Assembly (NCBI GenBank): GCA_044238435.1
Contig: JBIIDH010000036.1
Location: 1-32,184 of the forward strand
Length of the DNA: 32,184 nucleotides
From: VFMC01 sp044238435
GTDB lineage: Bacteria; Actinomycetota; Acidimicrobiia; Acidimicrobiales; Ilumatobacteraceae
Reading direction: 5' to 3'
Below are positions 1-7,594 of the stretch, piece by piece; position 1 is the stretch's first letter, and each line of letters starts with the position of its first letter. The notes below the pieces were generated by a model. That model was not told the DNA's origin. It did no database searches and worked only from the letters and a program-made list of their open reading frames with translations. Both the position numbers and the translations under genes were made by a program.

Positions 1-1105
1 CACCGTCGCACTTCTTGCCCACCACGGTGGCCACGCGCGACAGCAGGTTGCCGAAGTTGTTGGCGAGGTCGCTGTTGTAGCGGCCGGTGAGGCCCTCGTA
101 GGTGAAGTCGCCGTCCTGGCCGAACGTGGTGTCGGCGAGCACGTAGTAGCGGAACCCGTCGACCCCGAACTCGTCGATCAGGTCGAGCGGGTTCACCACG
201 TTGCCCGACGTCTTGCTCATCTTCTCGCCGCCCACGAGCAGCCAGCCGCCGACGGCCCAGCCCTTCGGCGGCTCGAGGCCTGCCGACATCAGCATGGCCG
301 GCCAGTACACGCAGTGGTGCCGGATGATGTCTTTGCCGATGAGGTGGTAGTCGACCGGCCACCACTGCTCGAAGCGCTCGTGGTCGGTGCCGTACCCGAT
401 GGCCGTGATGTAGTTGGCCAGCGCGTCGAACCACACGTAGGCGACGTGCTTGGGGTCCCACGGCAACGGGATGCCCCACGTGAGGCTGGTGCGGCTGACC
501 GAGAAGTCGCGCAGGCCCGAGCGGATGAGGCCGAGCGCCTCGTTGCCGCGGAACTCGGGCGTGATGGCGCCGGGGTGTGCGGCGTACCAGTCGAGCAGCC
601 GGTCCTGGAAGCGGCTGAGGCGGAAGAAGTAGTTCTCCTCCTCGAAGTACTCGACGGGCCGCTTGTGGATGGGGCACTGGTCGCCCGGCAGCAGCTCTTC
701 GTCGGTGTAGTACTCCTCGCACGCCACGCAGTACTTGCCCTGGTAGACGCCGAGCTCGATGTCGCCGGCGTCGTAGCAGCGCTGCAGCAGTTCCTGCACC
801 CCGGCCCGATGTCGGGGCTCGGTGGTGCGGATGAAGTCGTCGTTCGAGATGTTCAGCCGCTGCCACGCATCCTGGAAGAGCGGTGCGATGCCGTCGGCGA
901 ACTCCTGCGGCGTCTTGCCGGCGGCATCGGCTGCCTGCTGGATCTTCAGGCCGTGTTCGTCGGTGCCGGTGAGGAAGTGCACGTCGTCGCCGAGCAGTCG
1001 GTGCCAGCGGCACAGGGCGTCGCCGATGATGGTGGAGTAGGCGTGCCCGAGGTGGGGGCGGGCGTTGACGTAGTAGATCGGTGTGGTGAGGTAGAAGTTG
1101 CTCAC
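1..1105 (-). CDS. metG: Methionyl-tRNA synthetase, N-terminal part (cut by window edge)
   Basis: This enzyme charges tRNA-Met with methionine in the cytoplasm. About 368 codons are present and the 3' part lies beyond base 1. The HIGH-type motif HLGH is at residues 18-21. A zinc-knuckle-like stretch (CxxC followed by CPIH) lies in the connective region. The KMSKS loop appears as KMSKTSGN near residue 300. I place the start at a GTG at 1105-1103 because the protein then opens MSNFYLTTPIYYVN, as in the family, and an AAAGGA ribosome site lies a few bases upstream. It is transcribed divergently from the metallo-hydrolase at 1284. Identification is secure; only completeness is unknown. Confidence 0.96.
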   Translation of the reverse strand, partial: MSNFYLTTPIYYVNARPHLGHAYSTIIGDALCRWHRLLGDDVHFLTGTDEHGLKIQQAADAAGKTPQEFADGIAPLFQDAWQRLNISNDDFIRTTEPRHRAGVQELLQRCYDAGDIELGVYQGKYCVACEEYYTDEELLPGDQCPIHKRPVEYFEEENYFFRLSRFQDRLLDWYAAHPGAITPEFRGNEALGLIRSGLRDFSVSRTSLTWGIPLPWDPKHVAYVWFDALANYITAIGYGTDHERFEQWWPVDYHLIGKDIIRHHCVYWPAMLMSAGLEPPKGWAVGGWLLVGGEKMSKTSGNVVNPLDLIDEFGVDGFRYYVLADTTFGQDGDFTYEGLTGRYNSDLANNFGNLLSRVATVVGKKCDG

Positions 1106-1271
1106 GGCGGGTCCTTTCGAGGAATGGCGGGCGTCGGCGGGGGTCAGTTGCCGGTGCGCATTCGACGGGAGGTCGCAGTGGCCCGGAAGCGGGCCACACC
1201 CGATGTACGAAGGGTCGTCACGGGGCACAGGATACGCCGGTCCGGCCACGGGGCGGCAAGCACGTTCCGAC

Positions 1272-1277
1272 TACGTT
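1272..1277 (+). promoter_or_regulatory. Probable -10 box (TACGTT) of a leaderless promoter
   Basis: TACGTT ends exactly six bases before the ATG at 1284 and no ribosome-binding site is visible. This spacing would place the transcript start at or next to the start codon. The same geometry occurs before 5039, 11690, 19000 and 21217. Confidence 0.5.
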
Positions 1278-1283
1278 CGCCGT

Positions 1284-2186
1284 ATGGACGCGCATCGTCG
1301 CCAGTTGGGCCGGTACACGACGGTGCTGTTCGGGCACGAGCAGGGCAAGTACCCCGATGGCAACTCGGTGCTGGTGCAGGGGACCACGGGCAGCGTGCTC
1401 ATCGACCCGTCGCTCAGTGTGCGCGACATCGAGCCGCCGCTGGCGGTCGACACCGTGCTGCTCACCCATACCCACGAAGACCATGCCGCGGGCGTGGCAG
1501 CCGTGCGATGGGGCGCGTTGAAGGTGCACCGCAACGACCTCGAGGCGCTGCGGTCGGTCGACGGGCTGATGGCGCTGTACGGCCTGCCGCAGCCGCTGTG
1601 GCCGCAGATGACCGAGTTCGTCACCGAGCGGTTCCAGTTCCTCGGGTGGCCCCAGGCCGAGGGCATCGACGACGGCGAGGTGATCGACCTCGGTGGGGTG
1701 ACGGTCACGCTGGTGCACGCACCCGGTCACACCGGAGGGCACAGCCTGTACCTCGTCGAGGGCGACGACGGTGTGCGCGTGGTGGTGACGGGCGACATCG
1801 ACCTCACCGGCTTCGGCGCCTACTACGGCGATGCGGCGTCGAGCCTCGACTCGTTCGAGCAGACGTTGCGGATGGCACGCGAGTTGGTGGCCGACCACTA
1901 CGTGACGTTCCACCACAAGGGCGTGATCGACGGCCATGCCGCCTTCGTCACTGCAGTCGATGCCTATGCCGACTCGTTCCAGCGCCGTGAGGACGCGCTG
2001 CTGGCCCTGCTGCAGCAGCCCCGCTCGTTCGACGACCTGGTGAGCGACGGCATCGTGTACCGCGCCGGCACCAGGCCCGCGGTGTTCGGCGAGTCGGTCG
2101 AGCGGCGCACCATCCAGCAGCACCTCGATCGCCTCCTCGCGAATGGGGTCGTCGAGTCGCGCGGCGAGCAGTATTGCCGTCGATGA
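1284..2186 (+). CDS. Metallo-beta-lactamase-fold hydrolase with C-terminal winged-helix-like region
   Basis: This is a 300-residue metal-dependent hydrolase, probably cytoplasmic as no signal peptide is seen. The HxHxDH metal motif is at H62-T-H64-E-D66-H67. Further ligands fit H149 in PGHTGGH, D171 in TGDID and a His at 210/211 in FHHKG. The last 80 residues resemble the small winged-helix tail of LACTB2-like enzymes. The frame is open from 1098, but ATG 1284 is preferred because it lies right after a leaderless-type -10 box and gives the family's usual N-terminus. The stop overlaps the start of the thioesterase (ATGA), so the two are probably co-translated. The substrate cannot be told; a thioester or glutathione-type ester is possible given the neighbour. 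Confidence 0.88.
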   Translation: MDAHRRQLGRYTTVLFGHEQGKYPDGNSVLVQGTTGSVLIDPSLSVRDIEPPLAVDTVLLTHTHEDHAAGVAAVRWGALKVHRNDLEALRSVDGLMALYGLPQPLWPQMTEFVTERFQFLGWPQAEGIDDGEVIDLGGVTVTLVHAPGHTGGHSLYLVEGDDGVRVVVTGDIDLTGFGAYYGDAASSLDSFEQTLRMARELVADHYVTFHHKGVIDGHAAFVTAVDAYADSFQRREDALLALLQQPRSFDDLVSDGIVYRAGTRPAVFGESVERRTIQQHLDRLLANGVVESRGEQYCRR

Positions 2187-2974
2187 GCGAGTTCGAGTTC
2201 GACCGGGCCACCCGCGTCGCCGACGGTGCCGCCGAGTTGCACGACGGCTGGGACATCGGCGGCAACGCCAACGGCGGCTACCTGCTGGCGCTGGCCGCCA
2301 ACGGTCTGCGCGTCCTCGCCGGCCGCCCCGACCCCATCAGCGTGACGGCCCACTACCTGTCGCCCGGGCGCCCCGGGCCGGTGGAGGTTGAGGGCCAGGT
2401 GGTGAAGGAGGGTCGTCGTTTCGCCACGGTGACCGGCCGTCTGCACCGCGGTGGCGCGCCGATCATCCAGGTACTCGGTGCATTCGGCGACCTGGCGCAG
2501 ATGACGAGCCCCTACGAGCACCTCGCTGTCGGCCCGCCCGATCTGCCGCCGTTCGAGGAGTGCGTGCCTCGCACCGCATCGCAGGGCGGTGTGCCGGTGG
2601 CGTTGATGGACCGACTCGATGTACGGCTGCACCCCGAACACATGGGGTGGGTCGAGGGCCGCAAGCGGGGTGTGGCCGAGATCGCCGGATGGTTCGGCTT
2701 CGCCGACGGTCGCCCCATCGACACCTTGGCGCTGCTGCTGGTGTGCGATGCGCTGCCACCAGCGGTGTTCCACCTCGACATGCCGGCCGGATGGGTGCCG
2801 ACGGTGGAGTACACGGTGCACGTGCGCGGGGTGCCCGCTCCCGGCCCGGTGCGTTGTGTGTTCCGGTCGCAGGTGGTGCAGGGCGGGTTTCTGAACGAGG
2901 ACGGCGAGGTGTGGGACTCGGCGGGCCGTCTGGTGGCACAGTCGCGGCAGCTCGGCCTCACGCCGCTGGTCTGA
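2183..2974 (+). CDS. Acyl-CoA thioesterase-like protein (double hotdog)
   Basis: The 263-residue protein resembles TesB-like thioesterases, which cleave acyl-CoA to free acid and CoA. The N-terminal hotdog carries GGNANGGYLLAL around residues 25-36, then a VTAHYLSPGRPGPVEVE strand region. The second hotdog holds GWVPTVEYTVHVRG. I choose ATG 2183, which overlaps the upstream stop by ATGA; an in-frame TTG lies 9 bases upstream. It forms a two-gene unit with the metallo-hydrolase, so both may act on related thioesters (inference). It converges with the HAD gene 39 bases downstream. Its acyl preference is unknown. Confidence 0.85.
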   Translation: MSEFEFDRATRVADGAAELHDGWDIGGNANGGYLLALAANGLRVLAGRPDPISVTAHYLSPGRPGPVEVEGQVVKEGRRFATVTGRLHRGGAPIIQVLGAFGDLAQMTSPYEHLAVGPPDLPPFEECVPRTASQGGVPVALMDRLDVRLHPEHMGWVEGRKRGVAEIAGWFGFADGRPIDTLALLLVCDALPPAVFHLDMPAGWVPTVEYTVHVRGVPAPGPVRCVFRSQVVQGGFLNEDGEVWDSAGRLVAQSRQLGLTPLV

Positions 2975-3013
2975 ACTCCGCTGGTCTGACGAAGGACCGG
3001 TTGGGGTCCGGGC

Positions 3014-3805
3014 TCAGCGCGAGCGTGCCCAGCGGACACCGACGGCGAACGAGCCGGCGGCCAGTGCCGTGGCGCCGAGGGCCTCGCTGGTGCGCCGCAC
3101 CACGGCCTTGGTGCGGCGGCTGAAGATGACGATGGGCCAGGCGTGGCGGTGTGCGTGGCGTTCGAGTTTGGCGTCGGGGTTCACGGCCACCGGGTGGCCC
3201 ACCGCCTCGAGCATCGGCAGGTCGCTGGCCGAGTCGCTGTAGGCGTAGCACTGGTCGAGGGCGAGGCCCTCCCAGCGGGCGAGTTCGGTGATGGCCTCCA
3301 CCTTGCCCTCGCCGTAGCAGAACGACCCGACGAGCCGACCGGTGTAGGCGCCGTCGACGATCTCGCTGACCGTGCCGATGCCTGCGGTCATGCCCATCGC
3401 CCGTGCCAACGGGTCGACGAGTTCCACCGGGGCCGCCGAGACGATGTAGGTGGCGCGGCCGGCCTGGCGGTGGCGTTCGACGAGGGCGAGTGCCTCGGGC
3501 CGCACCTTCTCGAGCAGGGTGGGCACCGTGTCGGCGTTGAGGCCGACGAGGTCATCGCGTCGCACCCCCTTCACCGCCGCGAGGATGCGGTCGCGGACGC
3601 CGTGGCTGGTCTCGTCGCTGGCACCGGTGAGGCGGAACTTCAGCGCCTCGACGGCGTCGCGACTGAACTGACCGCGGTCGATCAGCCCGTTGCGCCACGC
3701 GGCGATCGCCAGCACGAAGGTGCTCGAGCCGCTGATGAGGGTGCGGTCGAGATCGAAGAACGCGGCACTCGGCCCGGTGCTGGCGATGTCGGTGAGTTCA
3801 CTCAT
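3014..3805 (-). CDS. HAD-IB family phosphatase-like hydrolase
   Basis: The 263-residue protein belongs to the HAD superfamily, subfamily IB (SerB-like). Motif I is FFDLDRTL with D18 as nucleophile and D20 as acid/base. Motif II fits YIVSAAP in the middle and motif III/IV fits YSDSASDLPMLEAVG. A hydrophobic C-terminus (ALGATALAAGSFAVGV) could touch or cross the membrane. ATG 3805 overlaps the RsmI stop by ATGA, making it the last gene of DUF192-rsmI-HAD. The substrate may be a phosphomonoester such as phosphoserine or lysophosphatidate, but nothing visible decides this. Confidence 0.88.
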   Translation of the reverse strand: MSELTDIASTGPSAAFFDLDRTLISGSSTFVLAIAAWRNGLIDRGQFSRDAVEALKFRLTGASDETSHGVRDRILAAVKGVRRDDLVGLNADTVPTLLEKVRPEALALVERHRQAGRATYIVSAAPVELVDPLARAMGMTAGIGTVSEIVDGAYTGRLVGSFCYGEGKVEAITELARWEGLALDQCYAYSDSASDLPMLEAVGHPVAVNPDAKLERHAHRHAWPIVIFSRRTKAVVRRTSEALGATALAAGSFAVGVRWARSR

Positions 3806-4635
3806 CGGGGGAGGCTCGTGGCGATGTCGTAGACGCGGCGTTTCGGCACGCTCAGCGTGCGCACCACGGTAGCCACCGCGTCGGACCGCGACTGGCCATT
3901 CGCGATGGCGTCGGTGAGGGCCGCGGCAATTGCCGCGTCGTCGGCCGGGGCCGGTTCGGGAGCGCCTTCCAGTACCACGACGTACTCGCCCCGCGGCTCG
4001 GTGGCGGCGAGGTGGGCGGCGGCATCGGCCAGGGTGCCGCGCCATACGTCCTCGTGCATCTTGGTGAGTTCGCGGGCCAGCGCCACACGGCGCTCGCGGC
4101 CGCAGCGCTCGCCCAGGTCGGTGATGGTGCGCGCCACGCGGTGGGGCGCTTCGTACAGCACCACAGTGCGTCGTTCGGCGGCCACGTCGGCCAGTCGGGC
4201 GGTGCGCTCCTGGCCCGAACGGGGCAGGAAGCCCTCCATCACGAACCGGCTCGTCGACAGGCCGCTCACCACCAGGGCCATCACGAACGCGGCCGGCCCG
4301 GGCACGGCGCTGACCGAGTGCCCGGCGTCGATCGCGGCGCGCACCAGGCGTTCGCCGGGGTCGGAGATACCGGGGGTGCCGGCGTCGGTGACCACCGCCA
4401 CCGTCTGGCCGGTGGCGAGCAGATCGAGCACCTCGCCGATACGGCCGTGCTCGGTGTGTTCGTTGGTCACCGCCATGCGCACACCCCGCACCCCGGCGTG
4501 GTGCAGCAGCAGACCGGTGCGACGGGTGTCCTCACAGCAGATGAGCGCCGCGGCCTGCAGCGCCTCGACCGCCCGCGGCGGCAGGTCGCCGAGGTTGCCG
4601 ATGGGCGTGGCGACGAGCACCAGGGTGCCGGTCAT
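3802..4635 (-). CDS. rsmI: 16S rRNA (cytidine-2'-O)-methyltransferase RsmI
   Basis: RsmI uses S-adenosylmethionine to 2'-O-methylate C1402 of 16S rRNA (E. coli numbering). The 277-residue protein has the tetrapyrrole-methylase fold. The N-terminal VATPIGNLGDLPPRA, the EDTRRTG segment, VTDAGTPGISDPG and VPGPAA are all diagnostic of the family. A C-terminal region with SRSDAVATVV and PKRRVYDIA matches the usual tail. The start ATG 4635 overlaps the DUF192 stop and its own stop overlaps the HAD start, so three proteins are probably translationally coupled. The frame extends upstream, but only this start gives a family-like N-terminus. Confidence 0.96.
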   Translation of the reverse strand: MTGTLVLVATPIGNLGDLPPRAVEALQAAALICCEDTRRTGLLLHHAGVRGVRMAVTNEHTEHGRIGEVLDLLATGQTVAVVTDAGTPGISDPGERLVRAAIDAGHSVSAVPGPAAFVMALVVSGLSTSRFVMEGFLPRSGQERTARLADVAAERRTVVLYEAPHRVARTITDLGERCGRERRVALARELTKMHEDVWRGTLADAAAHLAATEPRGEYVVVLEGAPEPAPADDAAIAAALTDAIANGQSRSDAVATVVRTLSVPKRRVYDIATSLPR

Positions 4636-4961
4636 CGACGCAACTCGATCGTGTCGCCCACCCGCAGGCCCCACCGGGCGAACGCGCCCGCCTCGGCCTC
4701 GACCACCCACGACGCCGACCACACCGGCACCCCCACACGATGGGCGTGCATGCGCACGGTCTTCATCACGACGCCATCGTCGTCGAGGTAGGCGACGTCG
4801 AGTGGGAACCGCATCCGCACGGTGTGCACCCAGCGGCAGCGGGGCAGCACGAAGGCGCCTTCCACACCGGTGCGCCCGAGCAGCCCCTTGCGCCGCGCCG
4901 ACCTGCTGTCGGCCACCTCTGCCGATGCGATCACCGTGCCATCGCTGAGCAGCCACGCCAT
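4632..4961 (-). CDS. DUF192 family protein
   Basis: This 109-residue protein belongs to DUF192, a small beta-rich family of unknown biochemical role. It shows the family pattern: KGLLGRTGVEGAFVLP near the N-terminal third, then VRMRFPLDVAYLDDDGVVMKT. Many relatives are secreted, but no signal peptide is visible here. ATG 4961 is chosen because it opens MAWLLSDGTVIASA; a CATCCT hexamer ends six bases before it, a weak form of the leaderless pattern seen nearby. It is the first gene of a coupled unit with rsmI and the HAD hydrolase and is divergent from the amidase. Confidence 0.85.
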   Translation of the reverse strand: MAWLLSDGTVIASAEVADSRSARRKGLLGRTGVEGAFVLPRCRWVHTVRMRFPLDVAYLDDDGVVMKTVRMHAHRVGVPVWSASWVVEAEAGAFARWGLRVGDTIELRR

Positions 4962-5026
4962 ACCGACAGGATGCCACGCCGGCACGGTGGCGGCGCAGCG
5001 CCGTTGGTCCCACCGCGACGCTGGGA

Positions 5027-5032
5027 TACGGT
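5027..5032 (+). promoter_or_regulatory. Probable -10 box (TACGGT) of a leaderless promoter
   Basis: TACGGT ends exactly six bases before the amidase ATG at 5039. No Shine-Dalgarno sequence is seen in the short divergent gap. Confidence 0.5.
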
Positions 5033-5038
5033 CGGGCC

Positions 5039-6481
5039 ATGTCGGTCGACCCCGCACTCCAGTACCTGTCCGCCGTCGAACAGGCCCGCCTGGTGGCGGC
5101 CGGCGAGGTGTCGCCGGTGGAACTGGTCGACCACGCGCTGGCTCGCATCGAGCAGGTGCAGCCCGAACTCAACCCGTTCGCCACGGTGTGGGCCGACCAG
5201 GCCCGGGCCGAGGCGCGAGCCGCTGCCGACGCCGCGGCGAGGGCTCGATCGGGCGGATCGGCGCTCGGCCCGTTGCACGGTGTGCCCATCGCGCTGAAGG
5301 AGACGACGCAGGTGGAGGGCCGGGCGTTCACGCTCGGTTCGCGCGTGTTCGAGCACACGCTGGCCGACCGCGACGCCTACATCACGGGTGCGCTGCGACG
5401 TGCCGGGGCGGTGGTGGTGGGCGCCACCACGTCGCCCGAGTTCGCCCATGCACTGCAGACCGACAGCCCGCTGCACGGCCCCACCCGCAACCCGTGGAAC
5501 CGGGCACTGGCGCCGGGCGGTTCGTCGGGTGGCAGTGCCGTCGCCGCCGTCACCGGATGCGTGGCGCTGGCCGAGGGCAGCGACATGGGTGGTTCGGTGC
5601 GCATCCCCGCGGCGTGGAGCGGAGCCGTCGGGCTGAAGCCCGGTCTCGGGCGCATCCCGATGGACGTGCTGCCCGGGTTGTGGGACACCATTAGCCACCA
5701 CGGCCCGCTGGCCCGCACGGTCGACGACGCCCGCCTGTTCCTCGCCGTCACACAGGGCCCCGACGACGCCGACGTCTTGTCGGTCACCACGCCCCTCGAC
5801 CTGTCGGGCCCGCTGTCGGGCGATGTGCGTGGCATGCGCATCGGCCTCAGCATCGACCTCGGCCAGTGGTGGGTGCACCCCGAGATCACCGCCGCGGTCG
5901 GCGCCGCCGCCGACGCGCTGTCCGACGCGGGCGCCATCATCGAACCGGTGGACCCTGGCCTGGGGCGCGACGACGAGTGGTTGTGGATCCGGATGTGGGG
6001 CGTGTTCATGTCGGCCTACTTCGGCGACCTGGTCGACGAGTGGGGCGACCGCATGGACCCCGATGTGGTGCGGCTGATCGAGCTCGGCAACTCGATGAGC
6101 GCCACCGAGTACAAGCGGCTCGAGATCGAGCGCTCGGCCACGTGGCGCAAGGTGGCGGGTGTGCTGGCGGGCCGCGATGCGCTGCTGTGCCCCACGATGG
6201 CCACCCCTCCGGTCAGCGCCGAGAAGTCGGTGCGCGACCGTTTCGACCAGCCCGACGACGGGCTGTACTACTCGCCCGACATGACCGGCGTGTTCAACCT
6301 CGTCGCCCCGTGCCCGGCGCTGAGCGTGCCGTGCGGTGCGCACACCGAGGCGCCGTACACGGGTGTGCCGATCGGGCTGCAGATCGTCGGCCACCGCTGG
6401 CGCGACGACACCGTGCTGCGCATCGGCCGTGCCGTCGAGCAGGCCCTCTGGCCCAACGGCCTCCCCCGCCCACCGTTGTAG
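5039..6481 (+). CDS. Amidase signature family hydrolase
   Basis: The 480-residue enzyme hydrolyses amide bonds by the Ser-cisSer-Lys mechanism. The catalytic residues are visible: K87 in IALKET, S162 in GGSSGGSA, and nucleophile S186 in SDMGGSVRIPA. The C-terminal part has the family's VPCG...TGVPIGLQIVGHRWRDD segment. It has no signal peptide and is the normal length for a free-standing amidase. It is not clearly GatA, because no gatB or gatC lies near. Transcription is divergent from DUF192. A palindromic repeat begins 20 bases after the stop. Its substrate is not predictable from the context. Confidence 0.93.
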   Translation: MSVDPALQYLSAVEQARLVAAGEVSPVELVDHALARIEQVQPELNPFATVWADQARAEARAAADAAARARSGGSALGPLHGVPIALKETTQVEGRAFTLGSRVFEHTLADRDAYITGALRRAGAVVVGATTSPEFAHALQTDSPLHGPTRNPWNRALAPGGSSGGSAVAAVTGCVALAEGSDMGGSVRIPAAWSGAVGLKPGLGRIPMDVLPGLWDTISHHGPLARTVDDARLFLAVTQGPDDADVLSVTTPLDLSGPLSGDVRGMRIGLSIDLGQWWVHPEITAAVGAAADALSDAGAIIEPVDPGLGRDDEWLWIRMWGVFMSAYFGDLVDEWGDRMDPDVVRLIELGNSMSATEYKRLEIERSATWRKVAGVLAGRDALLCPTMATPPVSAEKSVRDRFDQPDDGLYYSPDMTGVFNLVAPCPALSVPCGAHTEAPYTGVPIGLQIVGHRWRDDTVLRIGRAVEQALWPNGLPRPPL

Positions 6482-6500
6482 GGCGGACCCCCACCCGCCC

Positions 6501-6547
6501 GGTCCGTGAGCCGAGACCCCCCGGGCGGTGGTCCACGCTCACGGACC
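6501..6547. repeat. Palindromic repeat, copy A (GTGAGC/GCTCAC type)
   Basis: Perfect 11-base arms (GGTCCGTGAGC at 6501-6511 and its complement at 6537-6547) enclose a 25-base centre. The centre itself has a second, one-mismatch stem. It sits just after the amidase stop, so it could terminate or stabilise that transcript. Two similar palindromes lie at 10977 and 11038. Confidence 0.7.
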
Positions 6548-6646
6548 CTGCGCTTCGTGAGTCTCGAAACAGTGCCTCAAGGTACGGGTCTATGCTTCGG
6601 GCGTACCTCCGATCGCGGGCAGTTACACACAGGGGACGTGCAGCAC

Positions 6647-6886
6647 ATGAGGGTGTCTCTCCAGCCTTTCCTCGACCAGACTCGGTTCATGGACACGATT
6701 CGCCGCCACGGCCGCCGCCGTCGGCTCATGGCGGTGATGCTTCCTCTCACTGCGCTCGTCATCATGCTCCAGTACGTCGCCCCAGTCGTGGCGCTGTCGC
6801 TCCTCGTCGTCCCCTGCTACCTGTTGCTCGTGGTTGTCCCGAGATGGGCTGAGGAAGACTCAGCGCTCGAGCGCAGGCTGCCGTAG
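6647..6886 (+). CDS. Small two-helix membrane protein, unknown function
   Basis: I do not recognise this 79-residue protein. A basic N-terminal part (RRHGRRRRL) is followed by two closely spaced hydrophobic segments at about residues 27-43 and 45-64. The short charged tail ends EEDSALERRLP. ATG 6647 is chosen because AGGGGACG lies 8 bases upstream; the frame is open further 5' but that part has no coding character. It is the first of three small membrane-protein genes in the same direction. Confidence 0.6.
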   Translation: MRVSLQPFLDQTRFMDTIRRHGRRRRLMAVMLPLTALVIMLQYVAPVVALSLLVVPCYLLLVVVPRWAEEDSALERRLP

Positions 6887-6959
6887 GCGAGATGCGCACC
6901 GGTCTTCGACGACGCATGAGCGGCGCTCTCTCGAGCGAAGCGGGTGGCCCTTGCTCGAG

Positions 6960-7337
6960 ATGATCGCGCTGCAACCTGGATCCCTGAGGCTGGCGGCCGC
7001 TACGGATGCCATCGCGCCCGACATCGGTGAGGCGGTGGCTGGCATGCTGATGCTCGGCTGGCTCATCGTCGCAGTTCGAACGACCACCTCTGTCATGCGC
7101 CAACGAAGCGCAACAAGGGCCGCGCCGGGCGAACCGGCACCCCGCCGACGTGGCCGACTTGGCCCGCAGATCGTGGGGTTGGCCGGTGCCTCTGCGGCGT
7201 TCGGGGTGTCGATCCTCGTGGGGGCCGGAGAGCTGGACGAACCATGGCGTCTTCAGTGGCTCCTGCTCACTGGCGCTGGCATCGCAGTGCTCGTGATCGA
7301 TGTGGTCGCTTTCATCCGCCGCTCGGCCACGTCATGA
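6960..7337 (+). CDS. Predicted membrane protein, unknown function
   Basis: This 125-residue protein has three predicted membrane segments: about residues 23-40 (EAVAGMLMLGWLIVAV), 70-90 (IVGLAGASAAFGVSILVGAG) and 100-120 (LLLTGAGIAVLVIDVVAFI). A basic, proline-rich stretch separates the first and second. The start is uncertain: ATG 6960 is the simplest choice, with TTG 6951 as an alternative and only a weak GGGTGG upstream. Its stop overlaps the next start by ATGA, so the two are probably translated together. No family is recognised. Confidence 0.55.
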   Translation: MIALQPGSLRLAAATDAIAPDIGEAVAGMLMLGWLIVAVRTTTSVMRQRSATRAAPGEPAPRRRGRLGPQIVGLAGASAAFGVSILVGAGELDEPWRLQWLLLTGAGIAVLVIDVVAFIRRSATS

Positions 7338-7594
7338 ACCGTCCTCAGCTCTCGCCGAGCGAGTGTCGAGTGACGTTCCGCGATGTGTGGCGGTTGCGTG
7401 TGGTGATGGCCCTAGGAACAGGACTGGCGATGTACGGCTGGTCGATGGCGAGTCCTGCCTTCGTGCGCGACCGGCCGATCGAGCCTGTCTGGGTAGCGTT
7501 CGTTGTCGTGGGCGTCGGGGTGAGTGCAGTTGCGACCTGGTGCGAGTGGCGGGTCAGGCGCGGCGGGAGGCGAGGGCGTCGCTCGCCTCGGTGA
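7334..7594 (+). CDS. Small membrane protein, unknown function
   Basis: The 86-residue protein has two hydrophobic segments at about 24-40 and 53-70 and a very basic tail (RVRRGGRRGRRSPR). ATG 7334 overlaps the upstream stop by ATGA, which fixes the start well. The 3' end overlaps the 3' end of the convergent aminotransferase by 41 bases, so the basic tail is read antisense to that gene and may be partly accidental. It is not recognised. Confidence 0.5.
   Translation: MNRPQLSPSECRVTFRDVWRLRVVMALGTGLAMYGWSMASPAFVRDRPIEPVWVAFVVVGVGVSAVATWCEWRVRRGGRRGRRSPR

Noticed and set aside
314..1990. Long plus-strand open frame opposite metG and across the metallo-hydrolase
   Set aside because: It is an antisense/out-of-frame shadow caused by high GC; metG and the hydrolase explain both parts.
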